Of a stretch of 64,000 nt of DNA, positions 47,462-60,240 are shown piece by piece; the first letter of the stretch is position 1; every line of letters starts with the position of its first letter. The translations under genes were made by a program, and so were the position numbers. This DNA is from Warburgia ugandensis (Eukaryota; Streptophyta; Magnoliopsida; Canellales; Canellaceae). The notes below the pieces were generated by a model, which searched no databases, was not told the DNA's origin, and was given only the letters and a program-made list of their open reading frames with translations. Where the stretch lies: positions 66,941,495-67,005,494 of the forward strand of contig CP141127.1 of assembly GCA_035236585.1 (NCBI GenBank). The letters are read 5' to 3'.

Positions 47462-47679
47462 TCATCCACAAAATCCACATCATACTTGGCAAATCAATTA
47501 GCATATGATTACTTCAAAATTCAAAGTAGTAATCAATTAAACAACATGTTCATCATTCCAAACCACTAATAACTTCATTACTGTGCCCATATGTACCTTG
47601 ACTATATTATCCACCATATGTATTGTATTTCAAATAACTAGCTCTGCATGTAAAAACAAATCATGGATAGTAACAAAAT

Positions 47680-47900
47680 GTCTTTTGATAACACATGCAA
47701 GGTAGATGAACCATAGAGGGAAAATCACCAAGTCGTTTTGCACTTATGCAAGGTGACTAACCAATAGTCCTTGAGCACATAGCAAGGCAGACAAACAAAT
47801 GTTCCTTTGCAACTTTTGTAGGCAAACTAATCAATGGTCCATTTGCAACACATGTAGGTAGACTAATCAATGATTTCTTTGCAACACATGCAGACGAACT
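47680..47900. repeat. Degenerate short tandem repeat in LTR I
   Basis: Four to five units of about 45-60 bases with the recurring words TTTGCAACACATG, GTAGACTAATCAATG and GACGAACTAACCAATGG. Confidence 0.6.
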
Positions 47901-50900
47901 AACCAATGGGAAATCACCACCAAAAGATTATCATCATACATCTTAAATTAAATAAGATAGTGTGCATACTTTATGCAAAACCATGTATCTCAAATATTCA
48001 TTTCAAAGCATGGCTCAATAGCCAAATTAGTTCATATTCATATTCATACATCTCAAAATCATATCACATGACATGCATACCCTATTCAAAACCATGCATT
48101 TTCAAGCATTCCTTTCAAAGTATAGAAATCATGCACATACAAATCACAATCTTTGAAAACTTTGAACTAAACGATTGATTATTCTTTCAAAATTAGACGT
48201 GCAACATGAACTTAAAATCGTATATCCATTTACGTGTGTCATATATAAGAATGTCAGATAAGGAGCACATGATAAATCATGAATCTACATGAAAATCATA
48301 TAAGCTCAAATAACATACATATTTATCAAATCATTGGTATGATAATTGAACCATTCTAAAGAGGAAATAGTTCACAAACTATTTTCTCATTTTAAAGTTT
48401 ATTTGAAACCTGATAGTATCAAATTACCTACTATAATAACCCTAATTTTTGTAAATTGATTGAGAAAATCAATTTAGTTTGAATTTTCAGAAATTTTGGG
48501 CTAGAATATTAGGTTATTGAAAATTATCTTTTTATAGAGATTAAAAAATTATTTAAAACTTAGAAATTATGAACGTCTCGAAAAACCTATCGAAATGACA
48601 CTAACTACATTCAATTCTGAGTTAAAATGAAAAATCCCTAATTTTTTCCATTTTTATGAATAAAAGGGTAAAATGGTAAGTTTACTCAGAACCGAGATCC
48701 AAGACATCAATATTTAGAATTTTCTCAGAAATACTATTCCAACGCCAATAAGTACGCTCAATTCCAAGTTTGGGAGAATAAAACGGATTTTTCTCCATAA
48801 AAGGGAAAAATGGTCCTTTCACACCTTCGTGGAGCCACAAATGAATCCAAGGCCAGAAAACATGTAATGAGTGGTAAAACCACTATCAACTGATAGTGGA
48901 GGATCCAATGTTAATTTAATATTCAAAAGATTTGAAACATAATTATTACAAGTAATTATGAAAAATTCCAAAACATTTATCAATAGACCCCCAAAAATGT
49001 TCATGAAAATTCCCACGAAATTATCTTACTTCCTATTAAAAATCAGATCTAGATTCATTCCCAAATTTCCAAAACTCCCAAAAATCTCTCTTCTTTCACT
49101 TTCTCTCTCCTCTCTCTAGATTGGAACAAGAGACCTAAATTCAATTAGGCACTCTGTTCCAAATCAAATCTCACAAATCCTAACATTCATATTATCCTAA
49201 ACTACCTTATCTAAAACATCCCTAAATAAATTTCAAGAACCAACGATGCAATCAACAAAAAATCACAAAACAAGCAATTATCGGGCGATCTTACCATCAA
49301 TGGATATTTTTTTAAAATTGGGCTGCAAAACCTATGTTTTTCTCCAATCAGGTAGGTGGAAACTCTTACCATACTTACTTCATGTTAGTTTATATAGTTT
49401 TTATTTTTCTAAAATTATTTTTACGTTAAAAATTATAAAAATCATGTAAGAATAAGAACCCTTCATTTTTGGATGATGGACTCAGATGGAAAATCTGAGC
49501 CATCCAATTGATCCAAAAGGGGTCAAAACCCCAAGGTAAGAAATTTTGGCCCTTGGATGTTTCAGATTTGGGAGGTCTGGAGAAGGGTTTATCCAAACAT
49601 TTAGATCGGACCGTCTCAACCAATCTCCTAGATCAAGAGTTGATCTGAGCTTGACCCTGCTCAGATCATTTAGCCACATTATGGGATTTTCTAGTTACAT
49701 TCCAGATCATCTTGCCATATTCCAGGTCGTCTAAAACGCATTCTAATGGCCTGATCAAATCTGGGTCGTTGATATTTTTAACTGAAATCTTGTTTCTTCA
49801 ATTGAAAGCTCATTTTAGCTCCAATTTTAGATCAAAACATTGCTATGAATTTATAATGGTGTGTAGAATCTAATGGAGATGTTAGATTCATGTTTTTAAT
49901 TGTATTTTCTTATGATAATCATTAAAATCTGTTCCAATAGTAATGGATCATGATCAAAATGATGTCAAATTGAAAATCTAATAGGACGGATGGATCCATA
50001 AGGTGTTCAAACCTTAATATTGATGATCATAGTAGGATTTCTAATCCTCTATATAGGTTTATTTGATGAAAAACAGTATAAACTAAAATCAGCAGTTGAA
50101 AAAGGCTAAAAATTTAAAAATGCAATTACTCACTCAATTTAAGTCGGATTTTCAATCTATAAGATGTTATGAATATATCTTGATGAGGGGAACATACTTA
50201 AACCATAAAAACAAGATTTTAAGAATCAAAACTTTCTGTTAATTAAAAATACTCTTACTTACACCCTTGATCAAGTAGACCTAGGGTTATCAGAATTGAA
50301 GATCTAGATCCAATAAGGATCTAATGATGATAAAATAGCATGGGGATGGTTGGATTGGATTGATATGAAATAATTCAAGGTGTAGTCCCTTAAATGAGAA
50401 AATGATCATGGAAAATCTCAATGGGTCTCCTTGATCGGATGGATCAAGAATGATTAGGCCAATTCAACCTATAAATTGACTGATCTAAGGTTAAGATCAT
50501 ATTATTATGATGTTGGATCAAATAGAAACATAAAGGATCAAGGGTTGCATCCTTAATGGAATATCAACCCTAGATCTAGAAGATGGACAAATGGGATGGT
50601 TGGATCATAAGGACAGCTTAATCACATGCTTAATTAACAAAAAATTTGATTTAATTATGATCCATGTCTATTTTCCAATTTTAGTGTAATTATCTTTAAT
50701 TTCCTAGAATAAGATGTTGTAATATTATTAATTGATTTCTTTTAAATAGCAAATTTAAATTCAGGTCAATACTTTCAATTTTAGCATGATTGTCTTTAAA
50801 TTCCTTAGAATTATTGGTTTAATTTCTTTTAATCATAGAATTATGAAAATACCTTAAAAGAGGTAATTGATGACATATAGATGGACTTCACTAAATACAA

Positions 50901-50964
50901 ATACATCATGAAGTATAATCATAGTATGACTATAGTTAGTAGGACAATATAAAAATTATCAAAT

Positions 50965-51310
50965 CCTTGGGCCAAACTAGGAGAATAATAAACCCCATGA
51001 ATGACATTTTAAATGTCTATGGATTTAATTAAAATCAATTAGCAAGAGTACTTAAGGTTAAAATTCTCATAGAAACCTTATGAAAGGTTGAGTTAAGGTC
51101 ACTCTAGTGAATGCTGAACATGGTCGTTAAGGGGGTTCTCTAATAGAGCCTCACTCTTCCCTACCTTTCATTGAGGTTTGTAAGATCTAAACACCTCCTT
51201 ACATAAGGATTGAAGTAACCACTTTGTGTTTAGCCATTCAACTAATAAGCATTAGTCAATTTGAAATACGAGGAGCTATCTAAACTTAGGATTGAATAAG
51301 CTATCTTCAA
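50965..51310 (+). other. Athila-leader-like block inside F2
   Basis: It matches F1 (13105-13470) closely and the A, B and C leaders at lower identity. Hairpin CCTT-ACAT-AAGG at 51197-51208, followed by GATTGAAGTAACCACTTT. Confidence 0.6.
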
Positions 51311-52840
51311 CGAGTAAAATATTAACTCGTTGAATAATAATAATAAGAATATAAAAGGTTAATAAATTATCTAGTCCTAATAAAAATTGTAAGTAAGATA
51401 AGGATGATCAAACAAGATCCATAGGATCTTGAATGATCAAGAACAATAAGAATCCTAATGTCGTATTTTATTATGTATCCATGTATATATGTTGTAGACA
51501 AATCTAGATAGAGAATCCACCTTTGATCAAATATGATTCAAGGAAGAGAGCCAAGATCAATCTCCTTAGGGATGATCAAACAACTGAACTTAGATCAAAG
51601 AAGAACTAGATGATAGAAGATCTGAGCTCTTGATCTTTATCAACAAGTATAAATTGTTGATCAAAGGATCTATGAAAGATTAAGATCAAAGAAAGGAATA
51701 AACAAAACTTAGAATTGAAAATACTTAGATCTGAAACATTAGAAGATCATTCTAATCATCAGATCTATTGATCAATAAGATAAACACTATCTAAGGAAGA
51801 TAGATCATGATAAGACACAAGATCAAATCCTGTACATCAAAGGACCAGATTAGACAAAGAATATAGATAGGATAAAAAATATAGGGTTATTCAAATTATA
51901 TAGATATTGACAATATGTATGGATTTGCAAATTTCATATGTCAATCAGGATCATGGAAGATTTGAAGATATGAATCACTACTTGAAGGTAGGAGGATTAT
52001 ATGAATACATCCACATGAAAAATACATATTGAATACATGATCTTATGTCTGAAAATGTTGACAAGTATAATGTAAATACTTGTATTAAATCCATTGAAAA
52101 CCCTTATGATCCAACCAAAACATATATGAAATGGTTAAGTTAGAATTGAGGAAAACCATAAGTGAATAGGGAACTAGAAGGTATTCCAGCCCCAGATAAA
52201 CAGACAAATTGTTTGATAAGTATAAAAATTAATACATGGGAATCATTCATATAGAATGGTGATCCCTAAACTTATATGAACATGGGTATCATTCATTGTA
52301 AATGATGATCCCTAAGTTTGAAGTGAAACCCTATCCTCGATATAAGAATACCAAAATACAAGGATGATGATATAAACATACAAGACATCTGATAAGTAAA
52401 ATAATACTTTATATACAAGCAATGAGACTTGTGGTTTTTGTTTTAAATAGGCGTATGCCTAGGGATGCTATGCTAAGAGGGTTACGAGGGTTTGGCCACC
52501 CGCTCTCCGAAATGTGATATATATGATGATACCATGCCCAAAGAGATGCAAAAGGTTGAGTTGGGCAATTATGGGAAGGCCACCACTATGATGGTCTGTC
52601 TCCCCATATAGACATGACATACATGATTTTCCACATTTGGTATCAGTGGAGTATGAAAGTAGTTATCCAAGCACACTGGTATGGATTAGACTGCAACATA
52701 GTAATCCCTTGAGTATTTTGCATTATGATGCATGGCATAATGAGATGCCAATACTACCCAAATAAGGAAGTATTTTCCCAGTTTGTCTGAGTGTGACTAT
52801 TGATGTTTGAGATATTAACTATTTTTCACTGTTTTGACCG

Positions 52841-52859
52841 TATATATATATATATATAT
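52841..52859. repeat. (TA)n run
   Basis: About nine TA units in F2; F1 has a shorter run at the same place (about 15016). Confidence 0.9.
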
Positions 52860-53483
52860 TTATACAACATATACAATATGTATGCGTAAGGATGTACATA
52901 TATGACAAAGTAAAGAGATTGATCCATGAGTATGAATAATGGGATTATGAAGTATTAGGATTGTACTATCAAATTATTATGCTTCTTGGATCCCCTACCA
53001 AGCATAGCTTGCTGAGATATTGCAAATGTTTGAATGTTTACAATATCTTAGATACAGAGAAGGAGAATTAGGAGCTCAGGACTTAAGAAGACTTGGAAGA
53101 ATAATCAATCAAGGTTTATCCCTTGAAGACATCTATTTTTATTTGGGAGCATTGTATTGTACTGAGAGTTTTTATTGTATGGTGAGCTTTAAAATTTGGA
53201 TTATGTAATTTGGACAAGTACTGTACTGATACCCGGGCCGTACTGTGAACCATTGGATGGATTCTGGAATTTAATAAAAGTATATTCCTTCAATGAAATT
53301 TTATCTTGTACAAAATTCTACTTATGTTATGTATGAAGTGATGACTTGGGTTTTACAAAATAAGTTCTAAAGAAAAGAATTTCTGCTGCTCTGTTTTGTG
53401 AAATTTTTTTACTACTAAGGGTACCTTGCCTTTGAAAAATGTATTACAAAATGTGTTACAAAAACCCGGGTTACCACACCTAC

Positions 53484-55675
53484 CTCTTTGACGATTTATC
53501 CCTTCTCCATGACTTTTATGGTCCTCTCTCCATGGCCAATCAACTTGCACTTCAATCTATGCTTTGCATAAATTTGATATTTTCAACATCAGTTCTAACT
53601 TTCAAACTATTTTAAATCCATAACTTAGACTTCTTCTCATCTCATGATCTAATGGTTTAGATCATCTAAAATCCATGAAACCATTAGACTAAGGATCTCT
53701 CACTCTTTAATCAATTCATCATCTAAAGGTCATATTTTCCTATTCCAATGTTTTAGTCATTATTCCTAAGTTAGACATGGGAGATATGGTTAGATCATTA
53801 TAAGATCTACCATTCATTTTCTAGATCATTGATTCAATGGCTAAAAGTGGTAAGATCATGTTTCTAGTTGATAATTAATACTTCTAATAGTCAGATTAGG
53901 GCATGATTTACTACATCTTTGCCCTGGATGAGAATACACATCATCTAGTCACTATATGAAATCATCTGGCACAATTTCTACTAACCAAAGGTGTGGATTT
54001 GCAATCAGGGAATGACTCACAAATTTTCCTAATCTAGATCAAGAATTCCTTGTAGTTTAGCCAATGATCAGGATCGTTAATTCTAATTAGTGTGAAATCT
54101 CAGGGATCCACAGTTCATGAGAGTTCTACTAAATTGATTGGGACTCTGATCAGCCTTGAGGCATCATAATTTTGTAGACTTATAAACATTTGATTCTAAT
54201 TTAGCAAATTTGATGCAATTTAAACCCTAGATCATAAATATCAGATCTTCAAATGGAAGATCGAGATTGATGTAGAGTGATCAGAGTTTTTATCAATCTC
54301 TGTCCATTATAAGAATGAGATCAATGGCTAGATCTCCCTCCATCTGTGGATTGGGTTCAAGAATTGGATCATCTCTGTTCGAGTTCCAGATGGATGATCG
54401 GAGCTCATATATGATGACCAAAGCTCCTAACGATCCATGTCATTAAATTAGGGACGTGATCAATGGTCTGATCAAGCCTTTAGGGATGGATTGTTTATGT
54501 TCCAATAGAAACCCTAGTTTTTTCCACTTTCTTTAAACAAATTGAATAAAGAAATGGAGAAATTATATAAGGACCTACCTATGGGTTGTATACCATCTCC
54601 AATCTTAGCTAGAGAAGATGCGGTTCATTGAATTTTTTGGCACTATTCCTATATGCACTGTTCCCCCTTCGATCCTATGTCGTATGTCCTTAGATGGATG
54701 TAGAATCAAAGGGGTTTTACTTCTTCCTCTGTGTAAAGGAAAGTGAATGGCTTGAATCATCGTCATCGATGAGCTCCATTTTCCCTGTAACCCGAAAACC
54801 CCCACTTCCCTCTATTCTTCTGTGTGAATTAGTTTTCTTGGTGAGTAGGGCCTCCTTTCCCCCTCTCCTTTTCTCTTCCTTCTCCTTCTCCTTCTCCTTC
54901 TCCCTTTTACTTCTTCCTCTGTGTAAAGGAAAGTGAATGGCTCGAATCATTGTCATCGATGAGCTCCATTTTCCCTGTAACCCGAAAACCCCCACTTCCC
55001 TCTATTCTTCTATGTGAATTAGTTTTCTTGGTGAGTAGGGCCTCCGTTCCCCCTCTCCTTTTCTCTCCCTTCTCCTTCTCCTTCTCCTTCTCCCTCTCCC
55101 TCTCCCTCTCCTTTCTCCTTCCTCTTCTTTTCCTCCTCTTTATCCTCCTCTTCCATGCTCTTTCTTTCATCGGGCTTAAGAACAAACTTAATAGTCTATT
55201 CTTTGATTCTCTTAAGTGGGTACGGGTGCAAATATCAATTTTTGCCCTCCTTTTAAGTATTTTAATTATATTTTTAATTGAATTTTAAATATGTAATTAT
55301 GATGTGTTTCAATATTCTAGATATCATAATTTCAGTCAAAAAGATATGACTGCTACTCATGATGGTTTTCTAAAGTCTCTTTATTGTCAGACTTAGATTT
55401 CTACTAGTGGGACCCGTTGGTGAAATTACTAAATTACACTTCATGAGAAAAATTACAGCTTTTTTATCCAAACTCTGATTTTAGCAAACTTAGAGTTGGT
55501 GGAACGATCTTTTCGAGTACAATCCAATTATGGAGGACTCAAAACTTGATTTGATATCTATAGAATATTATTTTCTAAAACTCTAAAAATTGAAAGTTCA
55601 ATATTCAATTTTTATCCTAATTTAATATAATCCAAAATTTACTTAAATCCATATTTAAACATTAGGGATGTTACA
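53484..55675 (-). repeat. LTR of element I, 5' part
   Basis: It continues the LTR beyond F2 and begins TGTAACATCCCTAATG on the minus strand at 55675, a usual gypsy LTR start. With 46731-48431 it makes an LTR of about 3.9 kb. It contains a 190-bp tandem duplication at 54715-55080. Lysine/glutamate-rich minus frames and Leu/Ser-rich plus frames at 54694-55288 are low-complexity chance frames. Confidence 0.65.
54715..55080. repeat. 190-bp tandem duplication with pyrimidine tract
   Basis: Unit 1 is 54715-54904 and unit 2 is 54905-55080. Both begin TTTTACTTCTTCCTCTGTG, run through GTAACCCGAAAACCCCCAC and end in CTCCTT-type repeats, which extend to about 55150 after unit 2. The units are nearly identical, so the duplication is recent compared with the LTR. 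Confidence 0.92.
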
Positions 55676-57209
55676 CTTCTTGGCAAACTTGTTCTTCCAT
55701 GCTTCCAAACCTCTTCCATTGGATATTCTTCCCTTGTTTGCTTTTTCAAAGTTCAAGTTAGATCCCCTCTTTGATTCCTTGCTTTGTTACTTCTGTTATT
55801 ACCTTGCTTGCTTGTTCTTATCTTCCTTACCTTCATGCAATTTTTTTTATGACTTTACTTTCCTTGAATCTAGCTTGCAATACTCTTGTTTTCTTGCTCC
55901 ATTATATTAAGATCTAAGTTATTGTTTTCTGGTAGTGACCACCAAGGGAAACAGTAGTTAAAATCTTTTGAGGTCCCTCCATCTTTTACATGGTTGTTGT
56001 TTAGTTTAGGCACTAGTTTCACGCTGTTTTTGTCTTAGAATAGTTCCATCTTCCTAGCTTTTCTTCTCTTGGTTTTCTTTTAGTTTATTGTTACATGTTA
56101 GCTGAACATGAATTTACTGTTGTTAGAAGGTGTTTCATATGTAATTGGAATCAAGTTTCATATCTTGAAAAAGCATGTAAAGTCCAGCAAATGCATACAT
56201 CTTCATGCATTCTCTTTTTTATGTAATTTAGCATTCATTCAATTAAGTTCTTTGAGGGTTATCATTGCTGTTTGTTTCCAATGGTTCATTGCTTTAGATT
56301 TTAATTGTCTTAACACAAAAAAGTTGTTGATTCAATCTTTTCCATATCCAATCAATTGAATGTTCAAAGACAGCATGTGCTGGAATTTTTCAATGGACTG
56401 TTCATGCTTAATTTCTAACATTATGTGCATCTTGTTTGCTTGCATTCTTAAGAATCCAATTAAATCCTTAGAATGTTTAGTTAATGCTTGAATTGGGGTG
56501 CATGTTATTAGGCTTTAAAATTCAATAACAAGTAATTTCCTAATCCATAAACCATGTGCACAAACACATGGTACATGTGCATGGTTTGGATGGTTGCTCC
56601 CATAGATAACTTGTTATTCCATGTCATTCATAGTTTAAATCTTTATGCATTAGTTGATTAGTTTCATATAGTTCATATTAGATATGGTTATTTCCATGTT
56701 TAGATACACATCCATGTTCAATTCATGCACTTAGGTTACTTGATCGCAAGCACTTTCAATTTTTAAATAATGAATCATGTTAGGTTTCCTTGCATTGATT
56801 TATTATATTAGGTTATGTTTAGATATTAGTCAATCATAGCTTATACTAAATTACATATTTCCATATATTTAGTTTCCATTAGTTACTTTTGCATTAGTTA
56901 GAAAGTTTTTAAATTTTATTTTTATGAAGTTTTAATCTTAGGAATGGTTTTATTTTAAAATGTAAGTTTTAGGAAAGTTTTTGAGTTTATCATGTTTAAT
57001 TTTAGCATAATTCCATCTTTTGTGTCTTTCATTTGTGTTAAGTTTCCATCATTTTTAGGTTAAAAACTACTTAATTTAGCTAGGTTAGATAATTGAAGTA
57101 AGGACCACTAATATCACATCCATTCAATTCCTCATGAGATCAACCTCCTTGCATGAATTACTACATTTGATTCATGTGCTTGTGAGTTTTGACTTAAAAA
57201 TCACAATAT
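55676..57209 (+). repeat. H: Athila-like LTR fragment
   Basis: The last 330 bases match the end of the C LTR (TTAGATAATTGAAGTAAGGA, CATTCAATTCCTCATGAGAT, TCATGTGCTTGTGAGTTTTG), ending AAAATCACAATA. Earlier parts are pyrimidine-rich and recall C at lower identity (GTGACCACCAAGGGAA near 55936 vs GTGACAGCCATGGGAA near 27946). The left end is cut by element I. The frames at 55668-55910 and 56108-56359 are chance. Confidence 0.65.
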
Positions 57210-57214
57210 CCAAC

Positions 57215-58120
57215 TAGTAAGGTTAGTATAGGTGTTGTGGTGAGTCTCCTCCTCAACTCTTGGAAACTCCCTTTGTACTCATCAGTCCACTCAAATATTT
57301 TTTCCTTCTTGGTCAACTAGGTCATGGACTGTGCTATGTAGGAAAATCCCTCAATGAATCTCCTCTAATACCCTACTAACCAGAGAAATCAATGGGTCTT
57401 TGATACAGTCTTTAGCCTTTCCCAATTGGTGATTACATAGATCTTCTTGGGATCAACCACAATAATTTCTGTATATATAACATGCCCAAGGAATCAGACT
57501 CGATCAAGGAAAAACTCACACTTTGAGAACTTTGCATATAGTTTATGAGTCTAGAGAACGCTCAACATGATTCTCAAATGTTCCTAATGTTATTCTCTAC
57601 CACTAGAGTACACCCAGATATCATTGGTGAACACAGTGACAAATTTGTCAAGATATTCCCATGACACTCGATTCGTCAAGTCCATTAAAGCTGCAAGTGA
57701 ACTCATTAGGCAAAAGGGTATTACCAAGAATTCATAGTTATCATATCTAGTTCTAAATGCCATCTTTAGGATATCTAGATTTGAAAGCTATCTTCAGGAT
57801 ATCCTTGTCCCTTATCCTTAGCTAATGATAACCCAATCTTAGGTCTATCTTTGAGAACACTATGGCAAACTATAATTGGTGGAATAGGTTGTTAATACAT
57901 AGTAATAGATATTTGTTCTTAATAGTGACCCTATTCAACAATCGATATCTATGCATGGCCTCATAGATTCATATTTTTTCTTAAGAAATAACACTCTCCT
58001 CACTATGAAACACTTGGTCATATAAACCCCTGACCCATCACCTCATGTAACTGAACCTTTAACTCCTTCACTTTGGCTAGTACTATATGGTAAGGTGCCC
58101 TTGAGATGGGAGATATCCCT
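57215..58120 (-). pseudogene. Gypsy reverse transcriptase relic of G
   Basis: The minus strand carries weak RT palm and thumb words, ending with EWTDEYKGSFQELRRRLTTT, which in chromoviruses precedes RNase H. RNase H and integrase are absent. Several breaks. Confidence 0.65.
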
Positions 58121-58288
58121 GGTAGCAGCTCGATAGTGAACTCCATCTCTCTTTTTAGTGGTAACCTAGGAAATTCCTATAAAAGTACATCTTAGAATTC
58201 CCATCACTTACATCTCTTCAATCTCTAGCCTTGACTCTTCCTAAGTCACCACACTGGCTAGATAAGCATGGCATCCTCCAACTATGAG

Positions 58289-59061
58289 TCATGATGCCCA
58301 CATTGCTGATATAATGCTCATTCCTGAGATGTCTAGTCTTCCTTGGAAAGTAATGGTTTCCCTTCTAAGGTTATAGAGTGTGACTCTTTTCTTCCTATAG
58401 TCAACCATTGCCTCATGGTCTATTAGCCAATCCATACCTAGAATGATGTTGGAATCTAACATGGTCAATAATATTAAATCTTCTCTAGTTCTTCTTCTAA
58501 CACACATACTGGTACTTCTTGTAAGAATTCATACACTAAGACTAGTTCTCCTATTGGGGTACTAACCTCTAAACAAATACCCAGTTCATGTTTAGTACAT
58601 TTCATGCCTAATGTAAAGACATAATATATAATGAATGTGTGGAGCTGAATCAATTAACACAAGAGCAAATCTATCAAGAATCTCCTTCAGCCATCAAACC
58701 AGGAGAAGCAAGCAAAAAATGAAATGGAAATGGCAACAATGAGGAGTGGTGGGCTACATTCATTGATTATATCACAAATGACGACTGGATGATTGGCCAC
58801 TAGATTGACTAACTTAAGCATTAAGGTGGCCTTGCCATAGTTAGGTGCTCTACTTTAGTGTGATTGATAAAGGCTAGGCTCGATTTGGGAGGAGGGTACC
58901 TTAAACCATGGCATTTGATGCATGTGCATGCTTGGTCGAGAGTGCAAATAGTCTCTCTTAGCTCATCTAAACTTGTCCTTGCATTGGTTGTTAGTCCTTT
59001 CCTTTCTTTGGGCAGTCTCTCAAAAAATGGCCCTTTTTGCAGCAAACAAAGTATCATCATT
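58289..59061 (-). pseudogene. Zinc knuckle and protease relic of G
   Basis: VCCKKGHFLRDCPK (about 59014-59061) is the gag CCHC knuckle. ILGMDWL at 58289-58507 is the segment downstream of the aspartic protease active site in chromoviruses. The plus frames 58864-59219 are shadows. Confidence 0.7.
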
Positions 59062-60128
59062 TGTCGATAGGGCTTATATGGGCGGAACCTATGTTAAGTT
59101 GCATAAGGCATCGTCCTTTTCCCTTTTTCTTAAATTTAATGGTGATAGCATTTGTGGCTTATAGAACTTTGTTGGCGCAATGTGTCTCCTCCCCTTCCAT
59201 CTTGGCTTTTGTCCACTAGACTTCAAACTCTCTTTGTTAAAATCTTTGTACTCCTCTTCAACAATGGCTAGAACCCTACAGCCTTAGACAAAGAGTAAGG
59301 TTGAGCTATTAATACCCTCCTCTTGTTGTGGATGTTTAGTCCTCTAACAAATTTTTGTGAAGCTCTCAATTCTATGGGACACACTTCCAGAGCAAAACAT
59401 CTCAACTTAACAAATTTGGGGTGAAAAGTATTTGTCAATGAAGACTATTTTGAAGTCTTCCCACTTAGCAACTTCCATATCATTGAAGTAGGTTTTCTTA
59501 GCTGTGGATGACCAATGTAGGGCTTATCCTTGTACCAATTTCTCCTAACACATTAATAATTCCCATGGTGTAGATAAACTTGTTGTTAATTGATTGATAA
59601 GAGTAGTGTTGCTATTAACTCTTTGATAAAGTTCATTAATATCAGAACTCATTGGTTTAGCCCCATCTATTTGAATGATTGGTCTCAATGCGAAAGGAAG
59701 AATTGGTAATAGGAACAAAACCTATAATGACTCCAATTTAGTAATATTGAAATTCCAAGATAAGCAATGAAAAGATCAGTTTTTGAAGATAAGGGCATTT
59801 TAGTCATTTTACTATTCACCTTGATTGAACCCACAAATTTCATCCTGAAAATGATACCTTTAGGTGCGTCTTGGAAAAAGGAATTCAACGAGACCAAAAT
59901 CACCCAAAACGGAGTTAAAATGAGCAAGTTATGGCCCTTTGAAGTTCAGGGGCAAAAATGTAATTTTATTAAAAATGGATTTAGCCTGCAAAACACAGGG
60001 GCCCGTTTTGATACGGGCACCCTTCATCTTCAACCTCTAGAGGGTTCTAGAACGGTGGCGATTGGAGGAGAAATCTCCACTGCCATTTAAAGGCGGTGAG
60101 AGCCCCCTCTAGAACCCTCTCATAGCTC

Positions 60129-60137
60129 TATAAATAG
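60129..60137 (+). promoter_or_regulatory. TATA box of the E 5' LTR
   Basis: TATAAATAG, preceded by GGCGGTGAGAGCCCC. The donor-like GTATGC lies 104 bases downstream of its end, so the intron-like block would be transcribed. Confidence 0.65.
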
Positions 60138-60240
60138 AGCTCTTGGGTGCCTCTAATGGCAGCCCAAAATGTTGAAGAAAACCCATTGTGGAGGAGTGAC
60201 CTAGAGGGAAAATAAGGAGAAAAACTGAGCAATGAGCCAG

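Larger units (their letters stand above)
46731..48431 (-). repeat. LTR of element I, 3' part
   Basis: The end of the LTR on the minus strand (CCTGAGTTGTCACA at 46731). It contains AATGACACTCAGGGTTTTTA, a segment common to D, E and I LTR ends. A TATG microsatellite is at 47383-47461. It is interrupted at 48431 by F2. 47680-47900 repeats a degenerate 45-60 bp motif (GCAAGGTAGA-AACCA/GTAGACTAATCAATG). Confidence 0.65.
48427..53483 (+). repeat. F2: complete 5 kb solo LTR with 5-bp target duplication
   Basis: The LTR runs 48432-53478 (5,047 bp), from TATAATAACCC to GGGTTACCACA, flanked by CCTAC at 48427-48431 and 53479-53483. No primer site, gag or pol lies inside. Its right half matches F1. It is inserted in the LTR of element I. 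At 5 kb it is unusually long for a plant gypsy LTR. Orientation is by the CA end shared with F1. Block 50965-51310 is homologous to Athila leaders. A (TA)n run is at 52841-52859. No coding frames. Confidence 0.78.
44258..55675 (-). mobile_element. Element I: tandem gag units and a 3.9 kb LTR (Tekay-like gypsy)
   Basis: Minus-strand order: LTR (55675 to 46731, interrupted by F2), gag relic (46730-45628), short LTR fragment (45627-45283), second gag relic (45282-44258). Both gag units stop at the same point (ATGTTTTATGT-CTAGTGAT on the plus strand). Gag residues such as MNLEQGN and FAPTICTTETKAAEKFV resemble those of E, so it is the same lineage. No pol. Old, many breaks. Confidence 0.7.
57210..59722 (-). 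mobile_element. G: gypsy gag-PR-RT fragment (Tekay/Reina-like)
   Basis: Minus strand from 59722 down: end of gag, zinc knuckle (about 59014-59061, with CCKKGHFLRDC), protease region (58289-58507, with SNIILGMDWLIDHEAMVDYR), then the RT region to about 57215 (with KIFEWTDEYKGSFQELRRRL near 57250-57310). It is cut on the left at H and on the right by E. Many breaks. The chromovirus-like residues differ from those of the Athila pieces. Confidence 0.75.

Noticed and set aside
47310-47569. Three overlapping frames with Met-Tyr-Val-Cys repeats
   Set aside because: They are the three readings of the (ATGT)n microsatellite.
54694-55288. Leu/Ser-rich plus frames and Lys/Glu-rich minus frames
   Set aside because: Low-complexity pyrimidine tract plus the 190-bp duplication in an LTR; no domain and no codon bias.
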